From NCBI RefSeq assembly GCF_030412785.1, contig NZ_CP125297.1:62001-126000 (forward strand): a stretch of 64,000 nt of DNA, given 5' to 3'. The DNA is from Paraburkholderia sabiae (GTDB lineage: Bacteria > Pseudomonadota > Gammaproteobacteria > Burkholderiales > Burkholderiaceae). The notes beneath the pieces are model-generated. The model was not told the DNA's origin and did not search any database. It saw only the letters and a program-made list of their open reading frames with translations. Positions 1 through 9,147 of the stretch are shown piece after piece. Within the stretch, counting starts at the first letter, position 1. Every line of letters begins with the position of its first letter. Made by a program: the position numbers and the translations under genes.

Positions 1-49
1 CGATATCAAGCCGATGGAAACGCTCGAATTCATCTTTTGCGACGACTGA
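1..49 (+). CDS. tmoB: Toluene monooxygenase gamma subunit TmoB, C-terminal end only
   Basis: Only the last 15 codons and the stop are in the window; the frame ends in residues ETLEFIFCDD. It is assigned by position: in toluene-4-monooxygenase-type operons the order is A-B-C-D-E-F, and the next three genes here are clear C, D and E subunits. TmoB is the small ubiquitin-like gamma subunit of the diiron hydroxylase. The stop lies 7 nt before the tmoC start, consistent with one operon. The visible peptide alone would not prove identity. Confidence 0.6.
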   Translation, partial: DIKPMETLEFIFCDD

Positions 50-56
50 GGCCAGC

Positions 57-383
57 ATGTCGTTCCAGAAAGCTTGCACCCTCGACGACCTGTGGGAAGG
101 CGAGATGACCGAAGTGGAAGTGGATGGCCACGTGATCGTGCTGGTACGTCCCGAAGGCGGCGAGCCGCGCGCCTTTCAGGGCATTTGCCCGCACCAGGAC
201 ATTCCGCTCGTCGAAGGAAAATTCGAGGGCCGCGTACTGATGTGCCGCGCGCATCAGTGGACCTTTGACGCAAGCACCGGCAAAGGCATCAATCCGGGTG
301 ACTGCCGTCTCGCCGAATACGCCGTGAGACTCGAAGGCGACGATGTTCTGATTGCCGTCGAACCATTCTTTGCCCATTCCTGA
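57..383 (+). CDS. tmoC: Toluene monooxygenase Rieske ferredoxin TmoC
   Basis: A 108-residue Rieske-type [2Fe-2S] ferredoxin that carries electrons from the reductase to the diiron hydroxylase. The cluster ligands are visible as CPH near residue 44 and CRAHQW near residue 63, the C-x-H ... C-x2-H Rieske pattern. Length and flanking residues, such as GKGINPGDC and LAEY near the C-terminus, match the TmoC/TbuB/TouC family (about 110 aa). The ATG at 57 follows a GAGG-like site in the end of tmoB. It sits 7 nt after tmoB and 19 nt before tmoD, so it is part of the operon. Confidence 0.9.
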   Translation: MSFQKACTLDDLWEGEMTEVEVDGHVIVLVRPEGGEPRAFQGICPHQDIPLVEGKFEGRVLMCRAHQWTFDASTGKGINPGDCRLAEYAVRLEGDDVLIAVEPFFAHS

Positions 384-402
384 GTCCGCAGGGGAACATA
401 AC

Positions 403-717
403 GTGACCATCGACAACACCGCCGAAGCGTACCGCAACAACCGCGTGGGTCCCGTGCTTCGCGCGAGCAGCATTACAGCCGGCGTCATCGAAGCCGCACA
501 TGTGGACAACCCCGGCAGGACAATTCGCGTGGACGACAAGCTCGCCTATGTGCGCATCGACTCGGACGGCGAACTGATCCTGCGCCGCGCGACGCTCCAG
601 GAAACGCTGGGCCGGCCGTTCAGGATGTCCGAGCTCGAAGTCAATCTCAGCGCGTTTGCGGGCCGCATCGAGACGACCGACGACTATGTGCGCTTTTACT
701 ACGAAAAGACACTTTAG
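403..717 (+). CDS. tmoD: Toluene monooxygenase effector (coupling) protein TmoD
   Basis: A 104-residue member of the MmoB/DmpM/TmoD effector family, which binds the hydroxylase and tunes the diiron site without cofactors of its own. Family blocks include NNRVGPVLRA near the N-terminus, AYVRIDSDGELILRR in the middle and LGRPFRMSELEVN before the end. A GTG start at 403 is chosen over an in-frame ATG 51 nt upstream because an AGGGGA ribosome site sits just before it and the length then matches TmoD (103 aa). The upstream ATG would overlap the tmoC end. Confidence 0.9.
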   Translation: MTIDNTAEAYRNNRVGPVLRASSITAGVIEAAHVDNPGRTIRVDDKLAYVRIDSDGELILRRATLQETLGRPFRMSELEVNLSAFAGRIETTDDYVRFYYEKTL

Positions 718-729
718 CTGGAGACGAAC

Positions 730-1716
730 ATGACGCAACCCGTAGTCCTCAAGCCACTGAAAACTTGGAGCCATCTGGCGGCCCGACGGCGTAAGCCAAG
801 CGAGTACGAGATCGTCTCGACCAATCTGCACTACACGACCGACAATCCCGATGCGCCGTTCGAGCTGGACCCGAACTTCGAAATGGCGCAATGGTTCAAG
901 CGAAACCGAAATGCATCGCCGCTGACTCATCCGGACTGGAATGCGTTCCGCGATCCGGACGAACTCGTCTACCGCACCTACAACCTGCTCCAGGACGGGC
1001 AGGAAACGTATGTCTTCGGGCTGCTGGACCACTTCTCCGCACGCGGGCACGATACCATGCTCGCACGGACCTGGGCGGGTACGCTCGCGCGCCACTACAC
1101 GCCCGCGCGCTTCCTGTTCCATGCACTGCAAATGAGCTCGGCTTACCTGACCCAGATGGCGCCCGCCTCCACGATCTCGAACTGCGCCGCTTACCAGACA
1201 GCGGACTCGCTGCGCTGGCTCACGCACACGGCGTATCGCACCAGGGAGCTGTCGCAGGCGTTCGACGACCTCGGCTTCGGCACCGCCGAGCGGCACTACT
1301 GGGAAAATGATCCGGCATGGCAGGGCTGGCGCAAACTAGTCGAGCACGCGCTTACCGCATGGGACTGGGCGGAGAGCTTCGTCGCGCTGAACCTCGTCGC
1401 GCGTCCGGCCGTGGAAGAGACGGTCTTGCGAAGCCTCGGCGTGGCGGCGCGACACAACGGCGATACGCTGCTCGGCCTCATCACCGATGCGCAGCTGATC
1501 GACGCCCAGCGGCATCGGCATTGGGCCGCCGAGCTCGTTCGCATGGCGCTCGAGCAGGAAAGCAACCGCACCGTGCTGACGGCCTGGGTGAGCAAGTGGG
1601 AATCGCTCGCCGACGATGCTATCGCGGCCTGGTGTGCCGCCCTCCCCGACGCACCGGATGCCAGCACGCGCGCGAAAGCGGCCGCGCGTGAGTTCAGGCG
1701 CGCCATCGGTATATGA
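730..1716 (+). CDS. tmoE: Toluene monooxygenase hydroxylase beta subunit TmoE
   Basis: A 328-residue ferritin-like beta subunit of the (alpha-beta-gamma)2 diiron hydroxylase. Strong family blocks are TWSHLA and KPSEYEIVS at the start, NASPLTHPDWNAFRDPD near residue 60, DPDELVYRTYNLLQDGQ, and MSSAYLTQMAPASTISNC near residue 140. The beta subunit is structural and lacks the diiron ligands held by TmoA. The start at 730 has a GGAG site. In known operons tmoF (FAD/2Fe-2S reductase) follows; here the sequence decays into insertion-sequence relics within about 200 bp, so the operon is cut short or the reductase lies elsewhere. Confidence 0.93.
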   Translation: MTQPVVLKPLKTWSHLAARRRKPSEYEIVSTNLHYTTDNPDAPFELDPNFEMAQWFKRNRNASPLTHPDWNAFRDPDELVYRTYNLLQDGQETYVFGLLDHFSARGHDTMLARTWAGTLARHYTPARFLFHALQMSSAYLTQMAPASTISNCAAYQTADSLRWLTHTAYRTRELSQAFDDLGFGTAERHYWENDPAWQGWRKLVEHALTAWDWAESFVALNLVARPAVEETVLRSLGVAARHNGDTLLGLITDAQLIDAQRHRHWAAELVRMALEQESNRTVLTAWVSKWESLADDAIAAWCAALPDAPDASTRAKAAAREFRRAIGI

Positions 1717-1911
1717 GTGTTGGCACAAGCCGGCCCATGAAACAGACCCTATCGAGCCTTCTTCCTCAATCTTTGAGCATAACAGACCGCCTTACTGCAA
1801 CAGAAACCCACCACCGCCCCTGATCGTCATTTGCTGTTTCGCTATGTGCTTTCGATCACCGACCGGCGTATTCAGGCCATTTCGGGATCGCCGTAATCGA
1901 ACAGTGCATTC
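1717..1911. other. Spacer downstream of tmoE, no gene seen
   Basis: No coding pattern, RNA or clear terminator is recognised here. The expected tmoF reductase is absent. Confidence 0.5.
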
Positions 1912-2300
1912 GTCGATCGTCCCAATGGCGCTTGGGTGCTGTTCAAGGAAGTGTTTGGCTGGCGACGTTTCGCCAACCGACGCGAGGTGGCCGGGAGGCT
2001 CTGCCTCACAGCCACGCCGTACCGCAGCGGGGACAGGGATATCGAACAGGGCATCAGCGAGGCCGGCAACCCCGCGAGCGCGTACGATGCTCGTCGAACT
2101 GGCGTGGCCTTGGCTGCGCCTGCAGCCCGACAGCCTTCTGACCCAGTGGTGCAACCGTATAACCGGCGCTTTGCCGGCAACGGCAAGCGCATGCGACGGG
2201 TGGGCGTCGTCGCGTTGGCGCGGCGTCTCGCCATCGCGCTACGGGCTCTATCTAAAGCACGGCTAGATTCCAGCTCGGGCCTCGCCTAGGCCTGCGGCTC
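1912..2300 (+). pseudogene. IS1111-type (IS110 family) transposase, 3' relic
   Basis: The conceptual translation, spread over two frames, gives the C-terminal part of an IS110-family transposase of the IS1111 subgroup: AWVLFKEVFGWRRFANRREV, then SGDRDIEQGISEAGNP, then MLVELAWPWLRLQPDSLL in another frame, and RFAGNGKRMRRVGVVALARR back in the first. The N-terminal DEDD part is missing and there are frameshifts, so it cannot encode an active enzyme. It resembles the relic at 4534-5612 on the other strand but is a different, more diverged copy. Confidence 0.7.
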
Positions 2301-3043
2301 GGTGAAGTTCCAGGGCAGTACGGTTCGCCTGGCCCGCAAGGAGCACGTGATGATCAAAGGTCGACGCGCCCGCAATGTCCGCAGGCCACCATACCATGGT
2401 GAGCGGCGCAAAAAATGGGGCGCCGGTAACGTTTAGGCGGACACGATAGTCCCGAGTGCTTTACCGGACTTCAAGATGAGTTGCCCGGCCGCTTACCATC
2501 AGCCCACGAGCAGGCGCGAACGCCAGATGCAGGGCTTTCGCGAGCGCGACGCATCTCGCTCTACTCGCGGCCGGCTTGAGTGGCCAAGGTTGCGGCAGCC
2601 GATCTTGCTGTCCATCGCGGCGCTATCCTCACTGGCCGTCGTCATGCGCGCGCTGGTTTCCTGAGCCATCGGAATATGACGTCGAATCGCGCCCCGAGCC
2701 TTCCAGACTCCATTTCGAGATGGTATTAGACCGGTCCGCCATCACCCGTCTGCCCACCTCGAGCCTTGGCCAGCTACGCCACTTTCGAATGGAGTTCCGC
2801 GCAAATCGGCGTCAACCAGGGATGCAGAGAAATCGAGACAGCCCAACGCGAGTGCGCCGCGGAACATCAACGCTTCTCTCTTTACGGGTTTCCAACATGC
2901 CACTGAAAATAACGATATAGGAAATGGTATCCTCCTTGCGATTCCCTCCAGAAAGGCAGAGCCGCCATAGCAGAATTTCGAACAACGTCCGCCATGACTC
3001 AATTTCTTCTGCCCCGCCGCCGGGTTATCAGGTTGTCGTGACC
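2301..3043. other. Gene-poor stretch before the shikimate kinase
   Basis: About 740 bp with only short, composition-driven frames. A frame around 2460-2664 reads like broken transposase sequence but could not be assigned to a family. No promoter or RNA gene could be called with confidence. Confidence 0.4.
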
Positions 3044-3619
3044 ATGCCTCTCAATTCTCAGCCGGAAGCAGCTCTTCTCGCCGCTCTAGGTGGGCGCTGC
3101 ATTGTGCTCATCGGCATGATGGGCTCGGGCAAGACGTCGGTCGGCCGACCGCTTGCCAGGCGGCTCGGGCTCGATTTTGTCGACGCCGATGCCGAAATCG
3201 AAGCGGCGTACTGCATGACAATCCCGGAAATCTTTGCCCAGCATGGCGAGCCCTATTTTCGTCACATTGAGCAGCGGGTGCTCGCACGGCTCTTTGCCGA
3301 GGGGCCGCGAGTGGTGGCGACGGGCGGTGGCGCTTTCATGAGTGCCGAAACCCGCGCGCGGATTGCGGAGAAGGGATTGTCGATCTGGCTGAAAGCCGAC
3401 TTCGACGTATTGGTCCGCCGCGTGCGTTCGCGAGCCAACCGGCCGCTGCTGCAAACGCCCGATCCGGATGACGCTCTGCGTAGATTGATCGACGACCGCT
3501 ACCCACTTTATGCTCTGGCCGACGTGACCGTGGTTTCCACCGACGGCTCGCACGAAGTGGCGGCAGCGGAAACGATGCAGGCGTTGATGTCCCATTTGAA
3601 CGTTCACCCCGTACCGTAG
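3044..3619 (+). CDS. aroK: Shikimate kinase
   Basis: A 191-residue P-loop kinase that phosphorylates shikimate to shikimate-3-phosphate, a step of chorismate synthesis. Visible motifs are Walker A GMMGSGKTS near residue 25, the DADAEIE substrate motif about 25 residues later, the shikimate-binding GGGAF segment, and the LID arginine in RANRPLL. The ATG at 3044 is preferred; a GTG 6 nt upstream is a close alternative. The gene stands alone between insertion-sequence relics, away from aroB, and its motif wording (GLDFVDADAEIEA) looks more alphaproteobacterial than the usual Burkholderia AroK. It may be an acquired second copy (inference). Confidence 0.88.
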   Translation: MPLNSQPEAALLAALGGRCIVLIGMMGSGKTSVGRPLARRLGLDFVDADAEIEAAYCMTIPEIFAQHGEPYFRHIEQRVLARLFAEGPRVVATGGGAFMSAETRARIAEKGLSIWLKADFDVLVRRVRSRANRPLLQTPDPDDALRRLIDDRYPLYALADVTVVSTDGSHEVAAAETMQALMSHLNVHPVP

Positions 3620-4533
3620 GCCCGTCGGCAGCGGACGGAGAGAGGTATTGCATGGCCAAGAGGTGTTGGAACTTGCTTATCCGCTCGATTGCTTGTTTGC
3701 CTACGCTGCAACTAGGCACGTAAGCCTAGTGAAGGGCTTGGTACAGGAATTAAACGTCGCAGCGCGGTGGTCTGGTAGACGTTCGTGCCCGGTGGTCCGA
3801 TCGACGCGGCGTTTCGTGCGCTGAAGGCGTCTGCTCGGACAACAGGACTAGGCGGACGTGAAAAACGGCTCACAGGCACATTAACAGCGAATCCGTACTT
3901 TCTCTACATAGATCGAATTGTCTGTCTCAAGTTGACAAAGCCTTCTCTTGCGGCTGCGGCGAGAAATCTTCAGATTGCCGTGGAGCGCACGGGCACATCC
4001 ACCGCGTAATGCAAGCGTTCGAGCACCGTAACGACGCCCTGCAGTGCCTTCTTAGTTTTCGGCATTGTGTGACTTCACAAATGCGGGGTGAATCACCGCA
4101 GCCCCGTTACTGCGGCGCACCTTCAAGAGTGGAAGGTTCAGGTGGTTGAATGTGACAAGGCAGAGAAGAGATTTGCCACCCAGGAGAAAATAGTCAAGGC
4201 TTTTTTGGTTCCTGGTCTCTTCAAGGGATCAGTACATTTTCTACCATCTTAGGTCCTCGTCATGCAGGCGCGTTGGGGGACGAAACTATCTCGCAAGTGT
4301 CTGAAGCGCGTTGCGCACGTGAGACCTTCACGTCTCACCGCCTTCTATCCGCCGGCGGACAGCCGGCCGCATCCTATGCGCGTTACGCTGGAAGGTTCAC
4401 CAGGAGTATGCCCCATCTATATCGTTCGGTTGCTATTGAGCAACCCGGCAACTGCTCGGGCATATTCCATTCAGACCGGCGAGTATCTGTTTCATTTGAT
4501 CCGTTGCTGCGCTACCTGATCTGATAGGTATCC
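3620..4533. other. Long non-coding or decayed stretch
   Basis: About 900 bp holding only short overlapping frames (for example 3785-4009 and 4262-4524) without recognisable family motifs or convincing ribosome sites. Nothing is called here. Confidence 0.4.
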
Positions 4534-5612
4534 TTATCGCATTTTGAGTTCAGCGCCTTCGGGAATCACACCGTCCTTGAGGTAGCGCCATAGCGCGATG
4601 ACCAGGCGTCGCGCCACCGCGACGATAGCAATACGTCGAGCGCGTCGGTTGGGGCCAGTGCCCTTCGTGCGCTCGTTGAACCAGCGGGTGAGCAGGCTGC
4701 CGGGCTGATACCGTATCCATGTCATGCCGTTTCAATCAGTAAGGCGCGCACGCGCCGGTTGCCCTGTTTGCTGATCCCCTGATCTATCTGGGTCTCGCCG
4801 CTGTCATAGGGTTGCGGGACCGGGCCCGTACCCACCTGGCGGCGTGTGAGATGATCAATACGCTCGCGCGCACGTTCGGGAAGGTGGAGGTGGTAGGCCT
4901 TTTCCAGGGCGGCCGCCTGCTTCTCGACCAGCGCCAGCCGCTCGCACTCGCGCAGCAGGCGTTCGTGGAGTTCGTCGGGCAGCGGGGCACCATCGTGACA
5001 ACACACTTCACGGCATGCGAGGCGGGTGGCGAATTTACGGCTGATGACATTCTCCCAGCAGCCGACTGTGGCCAGCAGCTTGCGCATGCGGTCACGGCGT
5101 TGCAGCACTTCCTTCTGCAGTTGGCCGCGATCACGCATCAGGTGGCGCGAAGCTTCGTCTTGCGCAGAGGGGACGTGCACCGCGCGTATTTGGTCGCGTT
5201 CGCCGCCGAGCCAGGCCCGCAAGTTGATGACCAGCTTCGTCACGTCAAGCCGGTCGGTCTTTGCGCGGCGCTTTTGGCGTTGGACTGGAATGCTCGCGGG
5301 ATCGACGACGTAACATTCGATGCCGCGAGCCTGCAGAGCCCTGAAGATCCAGAATGCATCCTGGCCGGCTTCGTAGCTCACGACGATGCGCGTGTTGTCG
5401 GGCAGTGCCCATGCCTGTTTCTGGGTGGCAATCAGCGTAAGCACGGCCTGCAGACGGGCGGCAGGGTCGGCTTGTGCCACCGTGTGAATCGACGGGCTTT
5501 CTCGATGCCCGTCATGCAGCGCGACTTTCCACTTTGCCGCCGCCAGTTCAAGCGATACGGCCAGCCAGCACTACTTCTGTTACGTTGCCTTGCGTTTCCT
5601 GTGTATGCATGA
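4534..5612 (-). pseudogene. IS1111-type (IS110 family) transposase pseudogene
   Basis: Reading from 5612 leftwards, the first 20 codons (MHTQETQGN...) are followed by a frameshift near 5551. A long frame then carries the DEDD segments (VVSYEAGQDAFW, then KTDRLD), and a second one-base frameshift near 4727 separates LLIETA from TWIRYQPGSLLTRWF. Between LTRR and QVGTGPVPQPYDSG about 35 residues are missing compared with relatives, removing the region before the conserved serine. It is therefore dead three times over. No terminal repeats were delimited. Confidence 0.8.
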
Positions 5613-5704
5613 CGCCCTCCTGTGAGGAACTCCACGACACGCTAGATTTTACCGATATGGCCCCCCGGTCGCCGCCGCCTTACCGTACATAGGATCTACC
5701 TGAA

Positions 5705-6160
5705 CATGCGCGACCGGTAACGGTCGGGTTCGAAGCTTCGGGGACAACGTACCCTCCTTATGGGCGACTCACCGGGCGACCGGAGATGAGTCGACACTGC
5801 CAGCAGCCGTGCGGCGTGGGGGCCAGGCAAGTTCCGCATGCGCAACATAGGTGAACTGTTGTAACCCTCGTTATGACGATTGGGCCAAAGCTGCTGAAAG
5901 GCTCTGACCAAAATGGTGAACGGCCGGTTGCATCTCTTTGTTATGGATGCACGTCGTCGAAGCGCCGTCGGGGATAGGCAGGTGCTAAACGGATAGGCCC
6001 GGGAGTATTCGGGTCGGTAGAGACGGGAACGCGGGAACCCCGATTCTTCGCCAACGCCCGATTTAATGTGATTCAATGGGATGCTGGCAGGTGAACCGCA
6101 AGGGACACTGCTGAGGAAGCGGGATTGAGAATGCGCAAGAAGCGAATGGTTGCCTGGGCG
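5705..6160 (+). ncRNA. Probable 5' domain fragment of a group II intron
   Basis: The stretch carries phrases typical of the 5' RNA part of bacterial group II introns: GGTGAACGGCCGGTTGCAT near 5911, GGATAGGCAGGTGC near 5973, GGGAACGCGGGAACC near 6024, and GGCAGGTGAACCGCAAGG near 6086. A GCGCGAC-like start lies near 5707. It is not followed by an intron-encoded reverse transcriptase, because the IS1111-type element begins at 6161. This rests on remembered family phrasing, not on a fold, so it is only a moderate call. Confidence 0.38.
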
Positions 6161-6293
6161 GCGACAAATGGAATGAACGCTCCCACCTACCAGGTGGGTG
6201 ACGCCGAAGAGGCGGACCCTCACGGGCCGACGGCATCAAAGTGCCCAAATGGAAGATCATTGAGGTCTTCACAGGCTAACCGGAGGGTCCGAA

Positions 6294-7313
6294 ATGAAGT
6301 ATACGACGGTCGGGGTGGACATCGCGAAGAACGTCTTCCAGCTTCACTGGGTGGATGCCGGCACAGGCGAGATTGTGAACAAGCAACTGAAGCGCGCCGC
6401 ATTCCTCGAGCATTTTGCGAATCGCGAGCCTTGCCTCATCGGAATGGAGGCCTGCGGCGGTGCCCAGCATTGGGCACGGCGATTGATGGAGATGGGCCAT
6501 CAGGTCAAGCTGATGCCGGCGAAGTTCGTCAAGGCTTTCAATATCGGCAACAAGAACGATCCTGCAGATGCTCGTGCGATCTGGATGGCCACGCAGATGC
6601 CGAGCAAGCCCGTCGCTGTGAAGACCGAAGCCCAGCAGGCTGTATTGGCGCTGCATCGGTTGCGGCAACAAAAGATCAAGTTCCGCACGATGCAGATGAA
6701 CAGTCTGCGAGGCTTGGTGGCAGAGTACGGTGAGGTGATGGCCAAGAGTCGCGCCGCGCTGGATAAAGCGATTCCCGGGGTGCTGGCGAGGCTGGCCGAG
6801 CGTCTACCGGCGATGCTGATCGACTCGTTACGCGAACTTTGGAATGACCTTGATCGACTCGACAAACAGATCGCTGACATTGAGCGAAGTTTGCACACAT
6901 GGATGAAAGAGGACAAGGCATGCAAGGCGATTGCCGCGATCCCCGGCGTTGGCCTGCTGACGGCGACGGCCACTGTCGCCACGATGGGTGACGCCAAGGC
7001 GTTCAGGTCCGGACGGGAGTTTGCCGCGTGGCTCGGTCTCGTACCAAAGCAGATCGGCACTGGCGGGAAGATCCAGCTATTGGGTATCAGCCGGCGCGGC
7101 GACACGTATGTGCGGACGTTACTGATCCACGGAGCACGCAGCGTGCTCTTCCACGGCAAGCACGCCGGGTCGTGGGCTGAGCAGTTGCAGAAACGGCGAC
7201 CATCCAACGTGGTGACTGTAGCACTTGCCAACAAGATGGCCCGAACAATCTGGGCGGTTCTCGCACATGGCACGCCATACAACCAGGGGCACGTCAGTGC
7301 ACAACCGGCTTGA
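6294..7313 (+). CDS. IS1111-type transposase, copy A
   Basis: A 339-residue DEDD transposase (RNA-guided recombinase) of the IS110 family. N-terminal RuvC-like motifs: GVDIAKNVF (Asp), GMEACGG (Glu) and KNDPADARAIW (the Asp pair). C-terminal region: AIPGVGLLTA and the serine-bearing segment FAAWLGLVPKQIGTGGK, then YVRTLLIHGARSVL. ATG at 6294 with an upstream GGAGGG site. It is intact and nearly identical to copy B, differing at residue 46 (Leu versus Val) and at 137-138 (VA versus LT). These few differences suggest both copies are recent. Confidence 0.93.
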   Translation: MKYTTVGVDIAKNVFQLHWVDAGTGEIVNKQLKRAAFLEHFANREPCLIGMEACGGAQHWARRLMEMGHQVKLMPAKFVKAFNIGNKNDPADARAIWMATQMPSKPVAVKTEAQQAVLALHRLRQQKIKFRTMQMNSLRGLVAEYGEVMAKSRAALDKAIPGVLARLAERLPAMLIDSLRELWNDLDRLDKQIADIERSLHTWMKEDKACKAIAAIPGVGLLTATATVATMGDAKAFRSGREFAAWLGLVPKQIGTGGKIQLLGISRRGDTYVRTLLIHGARSVLFHGKHAGSWAEQLQKRRPSNVVTVALANKMARTIWAVLAHGTPYNQGHVSAQPA

Positions 7314-7603
7314 TCAGTTGAACCATATGGAAGATTGAAGCTTGCAGGATGACGTCGAAAGGTTGCGTTGGCAATCGAGCGTGATGACAAGACAGGTCGG
7401 ACCTGAACTCGCTAAGCCTGAAAGATAATTTGAGCGCGTAGCTCGTGCGACAAATGAGGAGCGAGTCAGCGGATTTCATCGAGGCCCGCAGCGTATGAGG
7501 CTGCAATGAGGCCGCATATAAAGCTGCAACCTATCCTGTCGATGCAAAGCGCAAGAAAACCTGGCGCATCGGGGGCGTTCATATAAACTACCTTGGCCGG
7601 TCG
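7314..7603 (+). ncRNA. Right-end non-coding region, candidate bridge/seeker RNA of copy A
   Basis: In the IS1111 subgroup the guide (bridge or seeker) RNA is known to come from the long right end downstream of the transposase. This 290-bp right end has no frame of its own, is conserved in both copies, and contains pairable segments such as GGCTGCAATGAGGCCGC near 7499. The RNA itself is inferred from family knowledge; its ends and guide loops were not determined. Confidence 0.35.
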
Positions 7604-7736
7604 TTGACGATTGTTTTGGCCGGTGGTGAGGAGTCGCAGGCGGCGTAGCCGCCGGAGACGACGAACCACCGGCAGCGCTGTGTCGGCGGGGCTTTAGGAT
7701 GGGCTGATCGAAGCTTAAATAAGAAGCGGTCAGCTC

Positions 7737-7775
7737 ATGTCTGGAACCCGCATCACCGACCAACAGGTTCGTCTC
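7737..7775 (+). pseudogene. istA: istA, first 13 codons (5' piece)
   Basis: ATG at 7737 opens a frame reading MSGTRITDQQVRL, after an AAGAAGCGG ribosome site. It continues perfectly into YMNKRKHHSQEVAAAK at 9403 once the intervening IS110-type element is removed, giving an IstA of about 497 residues. CTC is present at both junctions (7773-7775 and 9400-9402). Confidence 0.8.
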
Positions 7776-7815
7776 TCAAGAAACATACCCCAAGGTCTTG
7801 ATTTTGTGAGTGGTT

Positions 7816-9147
7816 TTATGCAGCCTCCGAAACAGGGGTGAGCTTGAACCCCAGTTTTTCTGCTCGACGGGCAAGATGATGCATGACACGTTGACGGTAA
7901 CGTTCTTCGTAGTAGTCTTGTCCTTGATCGATATACTCGCCGCCCTTGGTCAACATCGCATAAATGAGACGCGCCAGCTTGTGCGCGGTTGCCGTGATTG
8001 CTTTGGGCCGGTCGAGTCTGGCACACATACGCCGGTAGTAGGCGCCCAGTGCGGACTGGCTCGTGCGTAGTGCTGCCGCAGCGAGACGTAAGGCCTGTGC
8101 AGCACGGTTGGTAGTCCGCTTGCTCGCGCTGGATAGTATCTTGCCTCCCGAGATCTTCGTTCCAGGACACAAACCAAGCCATGCTACGAATTGCTTGGCG
8201 CTCCTGAAGCGGGAGAGGTCCGGGCCGGTTTCGGAAATGACCTTCAGTGCGGTTGCCGTGTCGATGCCGTTGATACGTGTCAGATCAACACCGCACAGGC
8301 CGATCAGGTATGTACGCAAATCGAAGCGTGGAGCGTTCTTCCCGCGAGAAGGACGCTGGGGCTTATCCTGAGCTCCAGCGTGCTTTTGCAGCACGGCGAG
8401 CATGGCCTCAAGCTGTTGGTCACACGCCATTAATTCCACGCCGTATGCGTCATACAGCGACATGGCCTGCTTTAGTGTGAAGAGATGCTCGCTGCGCCAA
8501 TTGCCCTGCAACGACTTGACGATTTCCTCTTCACTGGCGCGGATTCGAGCGTGCTTCAGCTTGGCCAAGGTTGTGGCATTGCGTTCGCCGGCGATGATGG
8601 CGCGCACGATCTTCTGTCCCGTCTCGCCCATGATGTCAGAGATCACATTGGCGAGTTGAACGTTCATTTGCGATAAGGCTTTCTGTATATGCTGGACGTG
8701 CCGTGCCTGGTAGCGCAGCAGCATATCGCGTTGTCGGGACACCGCCCGCAAGGCGCAAATTTCGTCTGTTGGGCGAAACGCGCCGGACAGCAAGCCGTAA
8801 CTCATCAGTTGCTGCAACCATTGGCAGTCGAGCACATCGCTCTTCCGGCCCGAAACGTTCTTCACATGCCGGGCATTGACCAGATGGACCGTGAAACCCC
8901 GCGATTCCAGCAACTCGTATACGGGTATCCAGTAGACGCCCGTCGACTCCATCGCGACAATATCGACGTTGCAGGCCGTGAGCCAAGTGACCAGGTTATC
9001 CAACTCACACGTGAAACTCTTGAACTCGCGCACAGGTTCATCGTCACGATCAGCTGGCACCGCCACATAATGACTTGCCGAGCCGATATCGATGCCCGCA
9101 GCGTTCGGGTAGGCTATATCTAGCGTTCTTCTTGTGCGCGTTGCCAT
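7816..9147 (-). CDS. IS110-family transposase
   Basis: A 443-residue DEDD transposase. N-terminal catalytic motifs: AAGIDIGSASHYVAV (Asp), VAMESTGVYW (Glu) and KSDVLDCQWLQQL (the Asp pair). C-terminal transposase_20-type region: INGIDTATALKVISE, then FVAWLGLCPGTKISGGK, and a tail HKLARLIYAMLTKG. The ATG at 9147 has an AAAGGA site upstream and is preferred to the in-frame start 60 nt earlier. The frame is intact, so the element may be active. It belongs to a different subgroup from the two IS1111-type copies nearby. Confidence 0.93.
   Translation of the reverse strand: MATRTRRTLDIAYPNAAGIDIGSASHYVAVPADRDDEPVREFKSFTCELDNLVTWLTACNVDIVAMESTGVYWIPVYELLESRGFTVHLVNARHVKNVSGRKSDVLDCQWLQQLMSYGLLSGAFRPTDEICALRAVSRQRDMLLRYQARHVQHIQKALSQMNVQLANVISDIMGETGQKIVRAIIAGERNATTLAKLKHARIRASEEEIVKSLQGNWRSEHLFTLKQAMSLYDAYGVELMACDQQLEAMLAVLQKHAGAQDKPQRPSRGKNAPRFDLRTYLIGLCGVDLTRINGIDTATALKVISETGPDLSRFRSAKQFVAWLGLCPGTKISGGKILSSASKRTTNRAAQALRLAAAALRTSQSALGAYYRRMCARLDRPKAITATAHKLARLIYAMLTKGGEYIDQGQDYYEERYRQRVMHHLARRAEKLGFKLTPVSEAA

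Larger units (their letters stand above)
6161..7603 (+). mobile_element. IS1111-type element, copy A (1443 bp)
   Basis: Boundaries come from comparison with an inverted copy at 18362-19804: both share 1443 bp from GCGACAAATGG to TTGGCCGGTCG and differ outside. Subterminal inverted repeats characteristic of the IS1111 subgroup are visible, ATGAACGCTCCC at 6173-6184 and its partner GGGGGCGTTCAT at 7571-7582, with one mismatch. One transposase gene fills the centre, followed by about 290 bp of non-coding right end. Its right end abuts the left part of the IS21-family element. Confidence 0.85.

Noticed and set aside
3785..4524. Short frames of 74 to 85 codons
   Set aside because: They overlap each other, lack ribosome sites and show no motif; kept as a non-coding stretch.
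6125..6733. A 202-residue frame overlapping the copy A transposase start
   Set aside because: Alternate-frame shadow of the transposase; the same shadow appears in the inverted copy B.
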